Part shown: positions 8,796-17,783 of the stretch, in pieces
How positions within the stretch are numbered: position 1 is the stretch's first letter
Layout: the number at the start of each line of letters is the position of its first letter
NCBI RefSeq assembly: GCF_016464385.1
Contig: NZ_JADMLH010000003.1
Coordinates: 716,712 to 780,711 of the forward strand
Direction: 5' to 3'
DNA: 64,000 nucleotides
Source: Nucisporomicrobium flavum
GTDB lineage: Bacteria > Actinomycetota > Actinomycetes > Mycobacteriales > Micromonosporaceae
The notes under the pieces: generated by a model
Database searches by the model: none
Told to the model about the DNA's origin: nothing
What the model saw: the letters and a program-made list of their open reading frames with translations, nothing else
Position numbers and translations under genes: made by a program

Positions 8796-8809
8796 TTGAA
8801 CGTGTTCAA
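8796..8809. promoter_or_regulatory. TetR-type operator candidate TTGAAC-GT-GTTCAA
   Basis: Two perfect 6-bp inverted arms separated by GT lie 29 bp before the start of the YndJ-like gene and 69 bp before the divergent lipid-kinase gene. This form is common for TetR-family repressors. No TetR gene is present nearby, so the regulator would be encoded elsewhere. Confidence 0.6.
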
Positions 8810-8878
8810 CTTCGGCTCCCACTGTAACCCGTCCGTGCCCGGGTCGCCGTCGCGCGGTCCGTCCGGCACACTGTCGCC

Positions 8879-9892
8879 GTGACCGGACCCCGCTCAGCTG
8901 TCGTCGTGAACCCCGTCAAGGTCCCGGACATGGACCTGCTGCGTCGCACCATCGGCGAAGGGCTGGCCCGGGCCGGCTGGCCGGAGCCGATGTGGCTGGA
9001 GACCACCCCGGAGGACTCGGGCAAGGGTCAGGCCGAGAAGGCGATCGAGGACGGGGCCGAGCTGGTCTTCGTCTCCGGCGGCGACGGCACGGTCATGGCC
9101 GTCGTGGGCGCCCTCGCCGGCACGGACGTCGCCCTCGCGGTGCTGCCCGCCGGCACCGGCAACCTGCTCGCGGCGAACCTCGGCCTCAGCGCCGATCCGG
9201 CGGTCGGCGTGCAGGTCGCCCTGGACGGCGGCCGCCGCCGCATCGACGTCGGCATGGTCGGCCCTTCCAACCACCCCACCGCCACCCACAATCGGACTAA
9301 AGGCAACCAGTGCTTCGCCGTCATGGCCGGGATGGGCTTCGACGCGCAGATGCTCGAGGGCACCTCCGAGACGGCGAAGAAGCACATCGGCTGGGTCGCG
9401 TACGTGGGCGGCGCCCTCAAGCACCTGCGGGACCGGCCGATGCCCGTACGCATCTCACTGGACGGCAAACCTCCGCTGCGGCGCCGGGTGCGCACGGTCA
9501 TCGTCGGCAACGTCGGGCGGCTGCAGGGCGGCGTACGGCTGCTCAGCGAGGCCGACCCGGCCGACGGCAAGCTGGACGTCGCGATCCTGAGCCCCAACAA
9601 CCTCGCCCACTGGGCGGCGCTGGGCTGGGCCGTGATGCGCCGGCGCGACCGGGTGCCGCGGATGGAGACGTACACCGCCGAGCGCATCGAGATCCGCAGC
9701 AACCGTCCGCAGCCGCGGCAGCTCGACGGCGACCTCATCGATCCGGGCAAGAGCATGACCATCGGGGTACGGCACCGCGCGCTGCTGCTGTGCGTGCCGC
9801 AACCGGACAGCGACCCCGACCTCGCGTACGACAGCAGCGCCGCCGAGAAGGCCGCCGAGGAGGTACGCGCCGCGGCCGAGGACGCCAAGTGA
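8879..9892 (+). CDS. Diacylglycerol/sphingosine-type lipid kinase (DAGK catalytic domain)
   Basis: Encodes 337 residues. The nucleotide-binding GGDGT motif is at about residue 63 (VSGGDGTVMAVV), followed by PAGTGNLLAANL and the FAVMAGMGFDAQM segment; the C-terminal region has DGKLDVAILSPNN and the RQLDGDLIDPG strand of the YegS/DgkB fold. These enzymes phosphorylate diacylglycerol or related lipids with ATP. The GTG at 8879 starts directly with the first beta strand. The stop overlaps the YihY start (GTGA), and a PAP2 phosphatase follows, so a lipid phosphorylation/dephosphorylation operon is likely. Confidence 0.88.
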   Translation: MTGPRSAVVVNPVKVPDMDLLRRTIGEGLARAGWPEPMWLETTPEDSGKGQAEKAIEDGAELVFVSGGDGTVMAVVGALAGTDVALAVLPAGTGNLLAANLGLSADPAVGVQVALDGGRRRIDVGMVGPSNHPTATHNRTKGNQCFAVMAGMGFDAQMLEGTSETAKKHIGWVAYVGGALKHLRDRPMPVRISLDGKPPLRRRVRTVIVGNVGRLQGGVRLLSEADPADGKLDVAILSPNNLAHWAALGWAVMRRRDRVPRMETYTAERIEIRSNRPQPRQLDGDLIDPGKSMTIGVRHRALLLCVPQPDSDPDLAYDSSAAEKAAEEVRAAAEDAK

Positions 9893-10881
9893 GCAGCACC
9901 TCGCCCGTACCCGAGACCAAGATGATGCCGGGGGACGAGCTCTCGGCGGACGACGCGTTCCTCGCTCTGCGGCACTACGGCCGGTGGCATCTGCTGCGGG
10001 ACGCGTTCGTGCGGTTCCGGTACGGCGACGGCTTCAGCCACTCCCGCGCGCTCGCCCTGCAGCTGTGCCTCGCGATCGTGCCGTTCATGATCGCGCTGTC
10101 CGGCCTCGCCACCGACCTGGGCGTCGAGGAGGGCGGCCAGGTGGTCGCCGACACGGTCCTCGCGCTCACCCCCGGCGCCAGCGAGCCGCTGGTCCGCGAC
10201 CTGCTGCAGGACGACGAGCGCACCGAGGACGCCGGCGAGCTCGCCCTGGCGCTGGGCCTGCTCACCGGCCTCGTGGCGCTGACCACCGCGATGGCGCAGA
10301 TCGAACGCGGCGCCAACCGCATCTACGGCGTGGAACGCGACCGCAGCGCCCTCGCGAAGTACACCCGCGCGGCAGTGCTCGCCGTCGTCGCCGGGCTGCC
10401 CGCGCTCTTCGGCTTCCTGCTGCTCGTGGCCGGGCACGCCACCGGCGACTCGATCGCGCGACAATCCGGCTGGGGCGACGGGGTCCACCGCGCCTGGGAC
10501 ATCGTCCGGTGGCCGCTGAGCCTCGCGCTCATCGTCTTCGCGGTCGGCCTGCTGTTCCGGCACTCGCCGCGCCGGCGCCAGCCCGGCCTCACCTGGCTGC
10601 TGTTCGGCGCCGCCCTGTCGACCGTGCTGTGGTGGGTGGCCAGCCTGCTGCTCGCCGGGTACGTGCTGATCAGCGACGGTTTCGGGGCTACGTACGGTCC
10701 GCTCACCGCGATGATGGCGCTGCTGCTGTGGGCCAACCTCACCGGCATCGCGCTCTTCCTCGGCCTGGCCTTCGCCGCCCAGCTGGAGGCGCAGCGGGTC
10801 GGCGTCACCCGTCCGGCGCTGCGGGACCGCTGGGAGCCGGGCTCCGACGAGGCCGGTGTGGCGAAACAGCCGACGGGGTAA
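9889..10881 (+). CDS. YihY/BrkB-family inner-membrane protein
   Basis: Encodes 330 residues. The N-terminal HYGRWHLLRDAFVRFRYGDGF is followed by about six membrane helices and the family segments ALTTAMAQIERGANRIYGVERDR and FGATYGPLTAMMALLLWANLTGIALFLG. YihY (formerly annotated as RNase BN) proteins are integral membrane proteins of uncertain role; transport or envelope lipid functions have been suggested. Start GTG overlaps the preceding kinase stop by 4 bp. It ends 40 bp before the PAP2 gene. Confidence 0.87.
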   Translation: MSSTSPVPETKMMPGDELSADDAFLALRHYGRWHLLRDAFVRFRYGDGFSHSRALALQLCLAIVPFMIALSGLATDLGVEEGGQVVADTVLALTPGASEPLVRDLLQDDERTEDAGELALALGLLTGLVALTTAMAQIERGANRIYGVERDRSALAKYTRAAVLAVVAGLPALFGFLLLVAGHATGDSIARQSGWGDGVHRAWDIVRWPLSLALIVFAVGLLFRHSPRRRQPGLTWLLFGAALSTVLWWVASLLLAGYVLISDGFGATYGPLTAMMALLLWANLTGIALFLGLAFAAQLEAQRVGVTRPALRDRWEPGSDEAGVAKQPTG

Positions 10882-10921
10882 AAGCGGCGCACCCGCCCCC
10901 GCGACCCCAGGAGCTCCGACC

Positions 10922-12508
10922 ATGGTCACCGAGCAGCAGGAGAGGCCGGCTCCCACCGAGCCGGTGCGTTGGAAACCGCTGACGCACTTCGCCGAGCGCA
11001 GCATCCTCGGCCTGCTCGCCGTGGTGGCGCTGGGCCTGGGATTCGGCGTCCTGCTGCTGCTCGTCCGCTTCCACTGGGGACCCCTCGAGCGCATCGACAG
11101 CGGCGTCGCCGAGGGACTCAACCGGCTCGTGTCCCCGCACCCGCCCGCGGTCAAGGCGCTGGAGGCGGTCGCCCGCCTCGGCGGCCGGCCGATCATGTTC
11201 TGGCTGGTCACCATCGCCGTGGTAGCGATGCTCATCCGGCGGCGGTTCCGGCTCGCGGCGTACCTGGTGGTCACCGGCGTGGGGGCGCTGCTGCTGGACC
11301 CGTCGCTCAAGGCGCTGGTAGCCCGGGTCCGACCGGTCGTCGACGTCCCGGTCACCCACGCGCCGGGCAACAGCTTCCCGAGCGGGCACGCCCTCGGCTC
11401 GATGATCGTGTACGGGGCCCTGCTGCTCGTCTTCCTCCCTGCCGTCTCGGAGCGCCACCGCAAGTGGTTCATCGCCGTGATCGCGGTGGTCGTCGCGGCG
11501 ATCGGGCTGACCCGCATCGGGCTGGGCGTGCACTACGTGTCCGACGTGCTGGCCGGCTGGCTGCTCGGCGCGGCGTGGCTGGGCGTCACCGCGTACGCCT
11601 TCCGCCTCTGGCGCCGCGAGACCGGCCGCCCGGTGGCGCCGATCGAGGACGGCCTGGAGCCGGAGGCCGCGGGCGACGTGCGGCCCGGCGACCCCGCGGA
11701 GCGCCTGCTGCCGCACCCGTGGGCCGGCGCGATGGAGATCATCGTCGGCTGGGTTCTCGTGTTCGGCGTGCTGTACGTGCTGGGCTGGGCGCTGACGAAC
11801 CACACCGCGGGCACCTGGATCCAGCACGTGGACGACGGCGTGCCGCGCTGGCTGCAGACGTTCCGCACCCCCACCTGGGACGACGTCAGCTACGCCTGGA
11901 GCAAGGCCGGCGACACCCACGCCATCCTCATCGTCTCGCTGGTGTTCTGCCCGATCGTGCTCGCGATCTGGCGGCAGTGGCGGATGGTCCTGTACGTGGT
12001 GCTGGCGATGTTCGGCGAGCTCACCCTCTTCCTGTGCACGGCCGCCGCCGTGGGCCGCCCCCGCCCGCCGGTCGAGCACCTCGACGGCAAACTGCCCACG
12101 TCGTCGTTCCCGTCCGGGCACATCGCCGCGACCATGTGCCTGTACGTGGCCATCGCGGTGCTGCTCGTGCCGCGGCTGCGGGCGTACTGGTGGCGGTGGA
12201 TCTTCGTGGGGCTCGCGGTCGTCATGCCGCTGGGCGTGGCGGTGTCGCGGATGTACCGCGGCATGCACCACCCGAGCGACATGCTGGGCGCGGCGCTGCT
12301 GACCGCCGGCTGGCTCACGGTCCTGTACTTCTCGATCCGCCCCAACGCGACCCTCACCCGGGACGCCGGCGGCCGGGACGCGGCCCGGCCCGACGCGGCC
12401 GTCGCGGTCGCCCGGGATGCGGCCCGGCCCGAGGCGGGCGTCGCCGATGCGGGCCGGTCCGACGCGGACGGCGAGCGGCCGAAGGCGGACGCCGGCCGTG
12501 ACGCTTAG
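10922..12508 (+). CDS. Tandem two-domain PAP2-family lipid phosphatase
   Basis: Encodes 528 residues carrying two complete PAP2 membrane domains. The first (about residues 50-240) has RVRPVVDVP, NSFPSGHALGSM and TRIGLGVHYVSDVLAG; the second (about 280-480) has GRPRPPVEHLDG, SSFPSGHIAAT and SRMYRGMHHPSDMLG. All three PAP2 motifs with their catalytic His and Arg are intact in both halves, so both may be active on phosphatidic acid, undecaprenyl diphosphate or similar lipids. The C-terminal 50 residues are an Asp/Ala/Arg-rich low-complexity tail. AGGAG precedes the ATG. Follows the lipid-kinase and YihY genes and overlaps the next gene by 11 bp. Confidence 0.9.
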   Translation: MVTEQQERPAPTEPVRWKPLTHFAERSILGLLAVVALGLGFGVLLLLVRFHWGPLERIDSGVAEGLNRLVSPHPPAVKALEAVARLGGRPIMFWLVTIAVVAMLIRRRFRLAAYLVVTGVGALLLDPSLKALVARVRPVVDVPVTHAPGNSFPSGHALGSMIVYGALLLVFLPAVSERHRKWFIAVIAVVVAAIGLTRIGLGVHYVSDVLAGWLLGAAWLGVTAYAFRLWRRETGRPVAPIEDGLEPEAAGDVRPGDPAERLLPHPWAGAMEIIVGWVLVFGVLYVLGWALTNHTAGTWIQHVDDGVPRWLQTFRTPTWDDVSYAWSKAGDTHAILIVSLVFCPIVLAIWRQWRMVLYVVLAMFGELTLFLCTAAAVGRPRPPVEHLDGKLPTSSFPSGHIAATMCLYVAIAVLLVPRLRAYWWRWIFVGLAVVMPLGVAVSRMYRGMHHPSDMLGAALLTAGWLTVLYFSIRPNATLTRDAGGRDAARPDAAVAVARDAARPEAGVADAGRSDADGERPKADAGRDA

Positions 12509-13280
12509 CCTGCTCACCTGGAACGTCAAGACCGGCGGCAGCGGCGGCCGGCTCGACGGCATCGTGGCGCTGCTGACCCGGGAGCGCCCCGACATCGTCG
12601 CGCTGCAGGAGCTGCGGGACTTCCAGCGGCACGACAGGCGGCGCATGCGGGAGGTCGCCGACGCGCTGGGCATGGCCGGGTTCCTGGCCCCCTCGGTCTT
12701 CGGCCAGCCCGTCGGGGTGCTGGTCCGGCCGCCGCTGACGATCGCGGGCCGGTCGGCCGTACGCTGGCGCCTGCACCACGCCGCCGCGGCCGTCACCGTG
12801 CCCACCGCCGCGGGCCCGCTCACCGTGGTCAGCACGCACCTCAACCCGTTCCGGCCGTACCGGCGGCTGCGCGAGGCCCGCTGGCTGGCGCACCGCTACC
12901 GCGGCCCGCTGACCGTCATCACCGGCGACCTGAACTCGCTGGACCCGCACACCGCCCACACCGAGCGGCTGGCCCGGTTGCCCGAGCTCTACCGCCGCCG
13001 CCACCTCGGCGCGGACGGCCGGCCGGACACACGGGCGATCGCTTCCTTCGCCGAGGCCGGCTTCGTCGACCTGTGGCGCTCGGCCGGGACGGGGGACGGC
13101 CTCACCGTGCCCACCACGCGCGGCGGGGGACACGAGTTCTCCAACGCCGGCATGCGCCTGGACTACCTGCTCGCGCGACCCGAGCTCGCGGCCCGCGCGC
13201 GCACCGCCCGCGTCGTCCGCGGCGACGAGGCCGAATGGGCGTCCGACCACTATCCGCTGCGGGTGGAACTCGACCTCTAA
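12498..13280 (+). CDS. Endonuclease/exonuclease/phosphatase (EEP) family protein
   Basis: Encodes 260 residues. EEP hallmarks: SLLTWNVKTGG at the N-terminus, the metal-binding Glu in ALQELRDF (about residue 37), TVVSTHLNPF, TGDLNSLDPH and the terminal ASDHYPLRVEL with the catalytic Asp-His. There is no signal peptide, and the GTG start lies inside the end of the PAP2 gene, so it belongs to the same operon. It could act on nucleic acid, inositol phosphate or phospholipid head groups; the context with lipid kinase and phosphatase favours a phosphodiester or lipid substrate, but this is inference. Confidence 0.87.
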   Translation: MTLSLLTWNVKTGGSGGRLDGIVALLTRERPDIVALQELRDFQRHDRRRMREVADALGMAGFLAPSVFGQPVGVLVRPPLTIAGRSAVRWRLHHAAAAVTVPTAAGPLTVVSTHLNPFRPYRRLREARWLAHRYRGPLTVITGDLNSLDPHTAHTERLARLPELYRRRHLGADGRPDTRAIASFAEAGFVDLWRSAGTGDGLTVPTTRGGGHEFSNAGMRLDYLLARPELAARARTARVVRGDEAEWASDHYPLRVELDL

Positions 13281-13396
13281 AGCACCACGTTGACCAGCAC
13301 GGTCAGCAGGACCGAGAGCGCCACCGACAGGACGATCATGATGAGGCAGCCGGGCAGGCCGCCGAAGAACCGGACTTCAGTGTTTCCGATGCGCAT
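13277..13396 (-). CDS. 39-residue single-pass membrane protein
   Basis: A short reading frame of 39 residues starting MRIGNTEVRFFGGLPGCL and continuing as one uninterrupted hydrophobic helix rich in Leu/Val/Ser to the C-terminus. Its stop overlaps the stop of the convergent EEP gene by two bases. Codon use (third-position GC) fits a real gene, and I recall very similar short proteins in other Micromonosporaceae, though I cannot verify this here. Function unknown. The RFFGGLPGC motif before the helix is the likely conserved part. Confidence 0.7.
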   Translation of the reverse strand: MRIGNTEVRFFGGLPGCLIMIVLSVALSVLLTVLVNVVL

Positions 13397-13415
13397 GCGG
13401 GCCCGCGTACCCGTT

Positions 13416-14210
13416 TCATCGCGGCGCATTCGCCGGGGCGGCCAGATGCGCGGCGATGGCGTCGGCGGCCGCCGGCCCGGCCGTGGTCAGCGCGTTGTGC
13501 GCCGCCCCCGGCAGGGTCACCGAGACGCCCCCGGTGAGCTGGGCGACCCGGGTACGCCACGGCAGCGGTGCAACCGTGTCGCGGTCGCCGCCCAGCACGA
13601 GCGTCGGTGCGGTGACCCGGCGCAGATCATCCTCCACGCGGTTGCGCACGGAATGCCCGATCGTCGACCAGACCCGCCACGGGCGCGCGTCGTACACGTC
13701 CCGGCCCAGGATCACGGCCTGCCGCTTGACCTCGCCCGGCAGGTCGGCGAACCACCGGCCGACGAGTCCGCGCCGCGTACGCGCCGCCGGGTCGGCCGTC
13801 GGGCTTGCCAGCACCAGCGCGGCGACCACGTCCGGGCGCCGACGGGCGAGCGCGGCGGCGACCTCGGCGCCGAACGAGTGCCCCAGCACGGCCACGCGGT
13901 TCAGCCCGTGCGCGTCCAGCCAGGCCGAGACGAACGCGGCGTGCTCCTCGACGTCGTACGCCCGCCCCGGCCTGTCGCTCAGCCCGAAGCCCGGCAGGTC
14001 GGGCAGGAGCACGGGGTGCCGGTCGGCCAGCGCGTCGGCGGTGGGCATCAGGTAGCGGTGCGACACCGCCAGCCCGTGCAGCATCACGACGGGCAGGGCG
14101 TCCACCGGCCGGGCCCGGACCCGCTCGTGCGTACGGACGCCGGCCACGGTCGACCAGCGGCTGATCCAGCCTCGGTACGGGCGGGGAGCGGAGAGAGCCA
14201 GACGGAGCAT
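13416..14210 (-). CDS. Alpha/beta-fold hydrolase
   Basis: Encodes 264 residues. Hydrolase core: oxyanion loop VVMLHGLAVSHRY, DLPGFGLSDRPG, nucleophile elbow GHSFGAEV (Ser about residue 117), acid in LVLGGDRDTVAP and catalytic His in PGAAHNALTTAG. No signal peptide. Resembles haloperoxidase/lactonase-like hydrolases; the substrate cannot be read from the sequence. It lies between the small membrane protein and the GGDEF gene, all on the same strand. Confidence 0.85.
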   Translation of the reverse strand: MLRLALSAPRPYRGWISRWSTVAGVRTHERVRARPVDALPVVMLHGLAVSHRYLMPTADALADRHPVLLPDLPGFGLSDRPGRAYDVEEHAAFVSAWLDAHGLNRVAVLGHSFGAEVAAALARRRPDVVAALVLASPTADPAARTRRGLVGRWFADLPGEVKRQAVILGRDVYDARPWRVWSTIGHSVRNRVEDDLRRVTAPTLVLGGDRDTVAPLPWRTRVAQLTGGVSVTLPGAAHNALTTAGPAAADAIAAHLAAPANAPR

Positions 14211-14237
14211 GCCTCCTGGTACCCGCCCGGGGGCGGC

Positions 14238-15821
14238 TCAGACGTCGCGGACGACCCTGTCCCGGCCCTCGCGCTTGGCCACGTACAGATTGCGGTCCGC
14301 CAGCGACAGCACCGACGACGGGGTGCCCCGGCCGTCGTCGGAGGTGGTCACGCCGATGCTGGCGGTCACCGGCAGCGTGCCGGTGATCGGCCCCCAGGCG
14401 TACGCGCGGATCCGCAGCCGGAGCCGCTCGCAGCGCTCGGCCGCCTCCTCCAGGCCTATCCCCGGCATGATCAACAGGAATTCCTCGCCGCCCATCCGCG
14501 CGGCGATCATCGGCCCGGTCGCCGCCTCCAGCAGCAGCTCGGCGACGTGCTGCAGCACCGTGTCGCCGGTGCTGTGCGACAGCGTGTCGTTGATCCGCTT
14601 GAAGTGGTCCAGGTCGAGGATCGCCAGCGACATCGGCGTACGCCGCACCACCGCCTCACCCAGCAGCGCGGGCAGCCGCTCGTTGACGTACCGCCGGTTG
14701 TAGAGGCCGGTCAGCGCGTCGCGGTGGGCCATCTCCCGGAAGTGCTCGCTGGCCCGGCGCGCCTCGGTCGCCTCGAACACCGCCTGCAGCGCCCGTGCCC
14801 GCGCCTCGCGCTGCGCCGAGTGCAACGCCGCCGTCGCCCGGTGGAACGCGCGGTGCTCCTCGTACGCGTGCTCGAACCGGCCCGTGGCGGCGTACAGCGC
14901 GGCCTGCTCCTCGCGGGCCTGGGCGCGTACCCGATCCAGGCCTCGCTCCTCGGCCATCAGGACCGCCCGGTCGAGAGCCTCCTGCGCCGCCTCCGGGCGG
15001 CCGTCCAGCCGGCGCGCCTCCGCGAGCGTGAGCAGGCAGACGGCCGGCGTGTCGCCCTCGTTGGCCTCGATCTTCGACTGGCCGCCGTCGAGCATGACGT
15101 GCAGCGTCTCCTCGACGGCGTCGTAGCGGCCGCTCATCATCTCGATCCGGGCGATGGTGTCCAGCTCCATCGCGCTGAAGGTGCGCGGGCTGCGCGTCTG
15201 CACCTCCCGCATCTGCGCGACCAGGGCCCGGGCGCCGGCCTCGTCGTCGTTCTCGAACGCCGTGTACGCCATGTTGTTGAGGATGTTCAGGCTCAGCTCG
15301 ACGTCGCCGACCTCGGTCGCGATGGCCAGCGCCTCGCGGAACCGCCGGTCGCCCTCCGCGATCGACCCGCTCTCGTCCAGCGCCACCGCCAGCGTCATGA
15401 GATGCCGGGCGCGGATGGTCAGCGGCTCGTCGTCGGTCAGGTGCGAATAGCACTGCACCGCGTGGGTGAGCCCCTCGGCCAGGTCGCCGACCTGCCGGTA
15501 GAAGATCGACAGCACCCGGTGCGCCCGCGCCAGCAGGAACGGATCTTCGCGCTCCTGGGCCCAGGCGAGCACCTGATGCGCCCAGCGGCCGCCGCGCTCG
15601 GACCGGCCCTCCCGGACCAGCACGTGGGCGCGCAGCAGCCGGGCCCGCATGGCGACATCCTCCAGGCCCAGCGCCTCGGCCCGCCGCTCGACGGTGGCCG
15701 CGGGCACGGCGGTCGACCGGTACCTCGACTGCGGGCGCGCCTCGAGCTCCACCAGGGTGGCCTCGAGCTGGGCGCGCTCGTCCGCGACCACGACCGTCGC
15801 GGGTGCCGCCTCCGTCGTCAC
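14238..15821 (-). CDS. Diguanylate cyclase with N-terminal TPR-like helical sensor region
   Basis: Encodes 527 residues. Residues 1-340 form TPR-like helical pairs (ARLLRAHVLVREGR, LARAHRVLSIFYRQVGDL and others). A GGDEF domain occupies about 360-527, with DALTGLYNRRYVNERL, DLDHFKRINDTLSH and the active-site GGEEF (about residue 442). The RxxD inhibitory site expected five residues before GGEEF is absent (GPMIAARM instead), so product inhibition at that site is unlikely. It should make cyclic di-GMP from GTP in the cytoplasm, controlled by protein contacts through the TPR part. A PilZ-like protein, a possible c-di-GMP receptor, is encoded at 58.9 kb. Confidence 0.92.
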   Translation of the reverse strand: MTTEAAPATVVVADERAQLEATLVELEARPQSRYRSTAVPAATVERRAEALGLEDVAMRARLLRAHVLVREGRSERGGRWAHQVLAWAQEREDPFLLARAHRVLSIFYRQVGDLAEGLTHAVQCYSHLTDDEPLTIRARHLMTLAVALDESGSIAEGDRRFREALAIATEVGDVELSLNILNNMAYTAFENDDEAGARALVAQMREVQTRSPRTFSAMELDTIARIEMMSGRYDAVEETLHVMLDGGQSKIEANEGDTPAVCLLTLAEARRLDGRPEAAQEALDRAVLMAEERGLDRVRAQAREEQAALYAATGRFEHAYEEHRAFHRATAALHSAQREARARALQAVFEATEARRASEHFREMAHRDALTGLYNRRYVNERLPALLGEAVVRRTPMSLAILDLDHFKRINDTLSHSTGDTVLQHVAELLLEAATGPMIAARMGGEEFLLIMPGIGLEEAAERCERLRLRIRAYAWGPITGTLPVTASIGVTTSDDGRGTPSSVLSLADRNLYVAKREGRDRVVRDV

Positions 15822-15930
15822 AGGACCGCCTTCCCCGTCGGGTCCTCGGGTGAGGTCCTCGGCATCCCTCTCCGATCGGACGGAGACGGTCAGTACTGAG
15901 GTGTCGGCCGGGTGCAGATCGGTTGCCGGA

Positions 15931-17706
15931 TCATCGGCGGTCCGTGCAGACCGGCCGGCTCGCGGCGACCTTGTCGACGGTGTAGACGACGGCCACCGAG
16001 AAGCAGTAGTTGTTCTGCTCGTTGAGGCCGTACACGACGTAGTCGGTGGTGCCCGCGGGAAGCTGCTGGAACGCCCGCTGCTCCTGCCCCGCCCGGCCGC
16101 CGGAGATCAGCACCGGCCCCTCGGAGCCCTTCGGATACCGCCACGTGAGCGCCACGCTGTCCCGGCGGTCCCGAAGCCGGACGTCCACCGGCGCGATCGG
16201 ATTCACCGTCCCGGACGGAGCCGCACTCAACGGCGGCGCAGCGGCGGGCGCGGTCGAGGCGGACGCGGTCGTGGCGGCCGCGCTGACCGGCGGCGCGGCG
16301 GTGGACGGCCCGGCATCGTCGCCGCGCGGCAGGGTCACCGCCACGATCGCCGCCGCGGCCGCCACCCCGGCGACCAGCACGGTCGCCAGGATGAACGGCT
16401 GGCGGTTGGAGTGCTCGTCCGGCCTTTCCACCGGTACGGGCAACCGGTCGGCGACCTTCGCGCTCGCGCGGTCCACGGGCAGCCGCGGACCGGGCGGGTA
16501 CACGCCGGGAGCCGTCGCGGCCGGCGGGAACGAATCCGGCGGGTACGGCCCGGGCGGCGCGACGGCCGGCCCTGCTGCGTGGGTGGCCGGGTCCGCCGCC
16601 GGGGCCGGGGCCTGGTCGTGGACCGCGGCCAGGGCCTGGGCGACGTGTCCGTGTGCCGGCCACTGCGAGGGCGGGGTGCCGGCCCTCCCGGTCGCGGCGG
16701 CCTGGCCGGTCGCCGCGGCTTCTTCGTTCACCGGGGGCGCCTCCGGACCGGGCGCCGGCGAGGTGAGGGGAAGGGGGATCGGCGGTTCCGCAACCGCGTG
16801 GCGGCCGGTGGGTTCGCCCGGGACGGGAGGCTCCGGCAGTACCGGGTGCACGCCCGGGACCGTCGCCGGCATCCGGCTGATGTCCGGCGCCGGACCGCCC
16901 TGGGCGGAGCGGAAGATCGGCGGGGCGGGTGGCGCGCCCGCAGCCTGCTCCGCCGGGCCGGGGGCCTGAGCGGGCACCGGGCCCGTCGAGCGTTGCACCC
17001 GGCCGCAGACGTGCCGCCCGGTCGGGGGCGCACCGGCGAGGCGGGCCACCTGCTGGGCCAGCGAGTGGTCGGCCGGCAGGTGCCGGGCGCACAGCTCCTG
17101 GGCCAGGGCGAGGTGCTCGTTGCCCTCCGCCGTACGGGCGCATTCGCGTTCCATCGCGCCGAGCCGGGCCAGCATCTTGATGCCCGGGGCGGACGCGTCG
17201 CCGTACGCCTCCCGGTAACGCCCCCACGCGTCGGCGAGGCGGGTACGCGCGGCGGTGCAGTAGCCGGCCGCGTGCTCGGCGGTCGCCAGATCCGCCTCCG
17301 CGGCCAGCACCCGGGGCGACAGCGGCCCCTCGACGGCGGTCAGCTCCCCGACCAGATCGTGGTAGAGCTGCGCCGCCCGGCCGTGGTTGCCGACCCGGTG
17401 CAGCACCGCGGCGTGGGTGGCGGCGGCCGCGATCGTCCGCTCGTCGCGGGGCCCGTGCAGCCGCTCCTCGGCCGCGTGCGCGAAGCCCGCCCAGGTGCGG
17501 GCCGCGTGGGCGTCGCCCAGCGCGATGAGGATGCGGGCCTGCAGCGCGGCGGCGAGCGCCAGGTCGGGCGAGGCACGGTGCGGGTCGATCTCGGCGGGAT
17601 CCAGCGCGCCGGCGAGGACGGCCCGGGCGCCGGCGAGGTCGCCCTCGGCCGTCAACGTCTGCGCCTGGGCGGTCAGTTCGGCGAGCGGAAGGGGCACGTG
17701 GCCCAT
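15931..17706 (-). CDS. TPR-like / proline-rich / single-TM protein with C-terminal fibronectin-type domain
   Basis: Encodes 591 residues. The N-terminal 220 residues are helical TPR-like repeats (QAQTLTAEGDLAGARAVLAG, ATHAAVLHRVGNHGRAAQLY). About 230-440 is a Pro/Ala-rich disordered region. One membrane helix (FILATVLVAGVAAAAAIVAV, about 450) is followed by an Ala/Ser/Thr linker and a C-terminal fibronectin III-like domain with VDVRLRDRRDSVALTWRYP and a Cys pair (NNYCFSV...PVCTD) outside the cell. This topology suits a scaffold linking cytoplasmic TPR contacts to the envelope. Role unknown. Start ATG at 17706, divergent from the TcmP-like gene with 77 bp between. Confidence 0.8.
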   Translation of the reverse strand: MGHVPLPLAELTAQAQTLTAEGDLAGARAVLAGALDPAEIDPHRASPDLALAAALQARILIALGDAHAARTWAGFAHAAEERLHGPRDERTIAAAATHAAVLHRVGNHGRAAQLYHDLVGELTAVEGPLSPRVLAAEADLATAEHAAGYCTAARTRLADAWGRYREAYGDASAPGIKMLARLGAMERECARTAEGNEHLALAQELCARHLPADHSLAQQVARLAGAPPTGRHVCGRVQRSTGPVPAQAPGPAEQAAGAPPAPPIFRSAQGGPAPDISRMPATVPGVHPVLPEPPVPGEPTGRHAVAEPPIPLPLTSPAPGPEAPPVNEEAAATGQAAATGRAGTPPSQWPAHGHVAQALAAVHDQAPAPAADPATHAAGPAVAPPGPYPPDSFPPAATAPGVYPPGPRLPVDRASAKVADRLPVPVERPDEHSNRQPFILATVLVAGVAAAAAIVAVTLPRGDDAGPSTAAPPVSAAATTASASTAPAAAPPLSAAPSGTVNPIAPVDVRLRDRRDSVALTWRYPKGSEGPVLISGGRAGQEQRAFQQLPAGTTDYVVYGLNEQNNYCFSVAVVYTVDKVAASRPVCTDRR

Positions 17707-17783
17707 AGTGTCTGCTCGGCGACGGTAGGTACAAGTCCTGCGGCGTGTACCTGTTGTGCCCCGCGACACGGTACAACTCGGAT

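Noticed and set aside
9028..11517. An 829-codon open frame on the minus strand
   Set aside because: Antisense to the lipid-kinase, YihY and PAP2 genes; translation is Arg/Ser/Thr-rich without domains.
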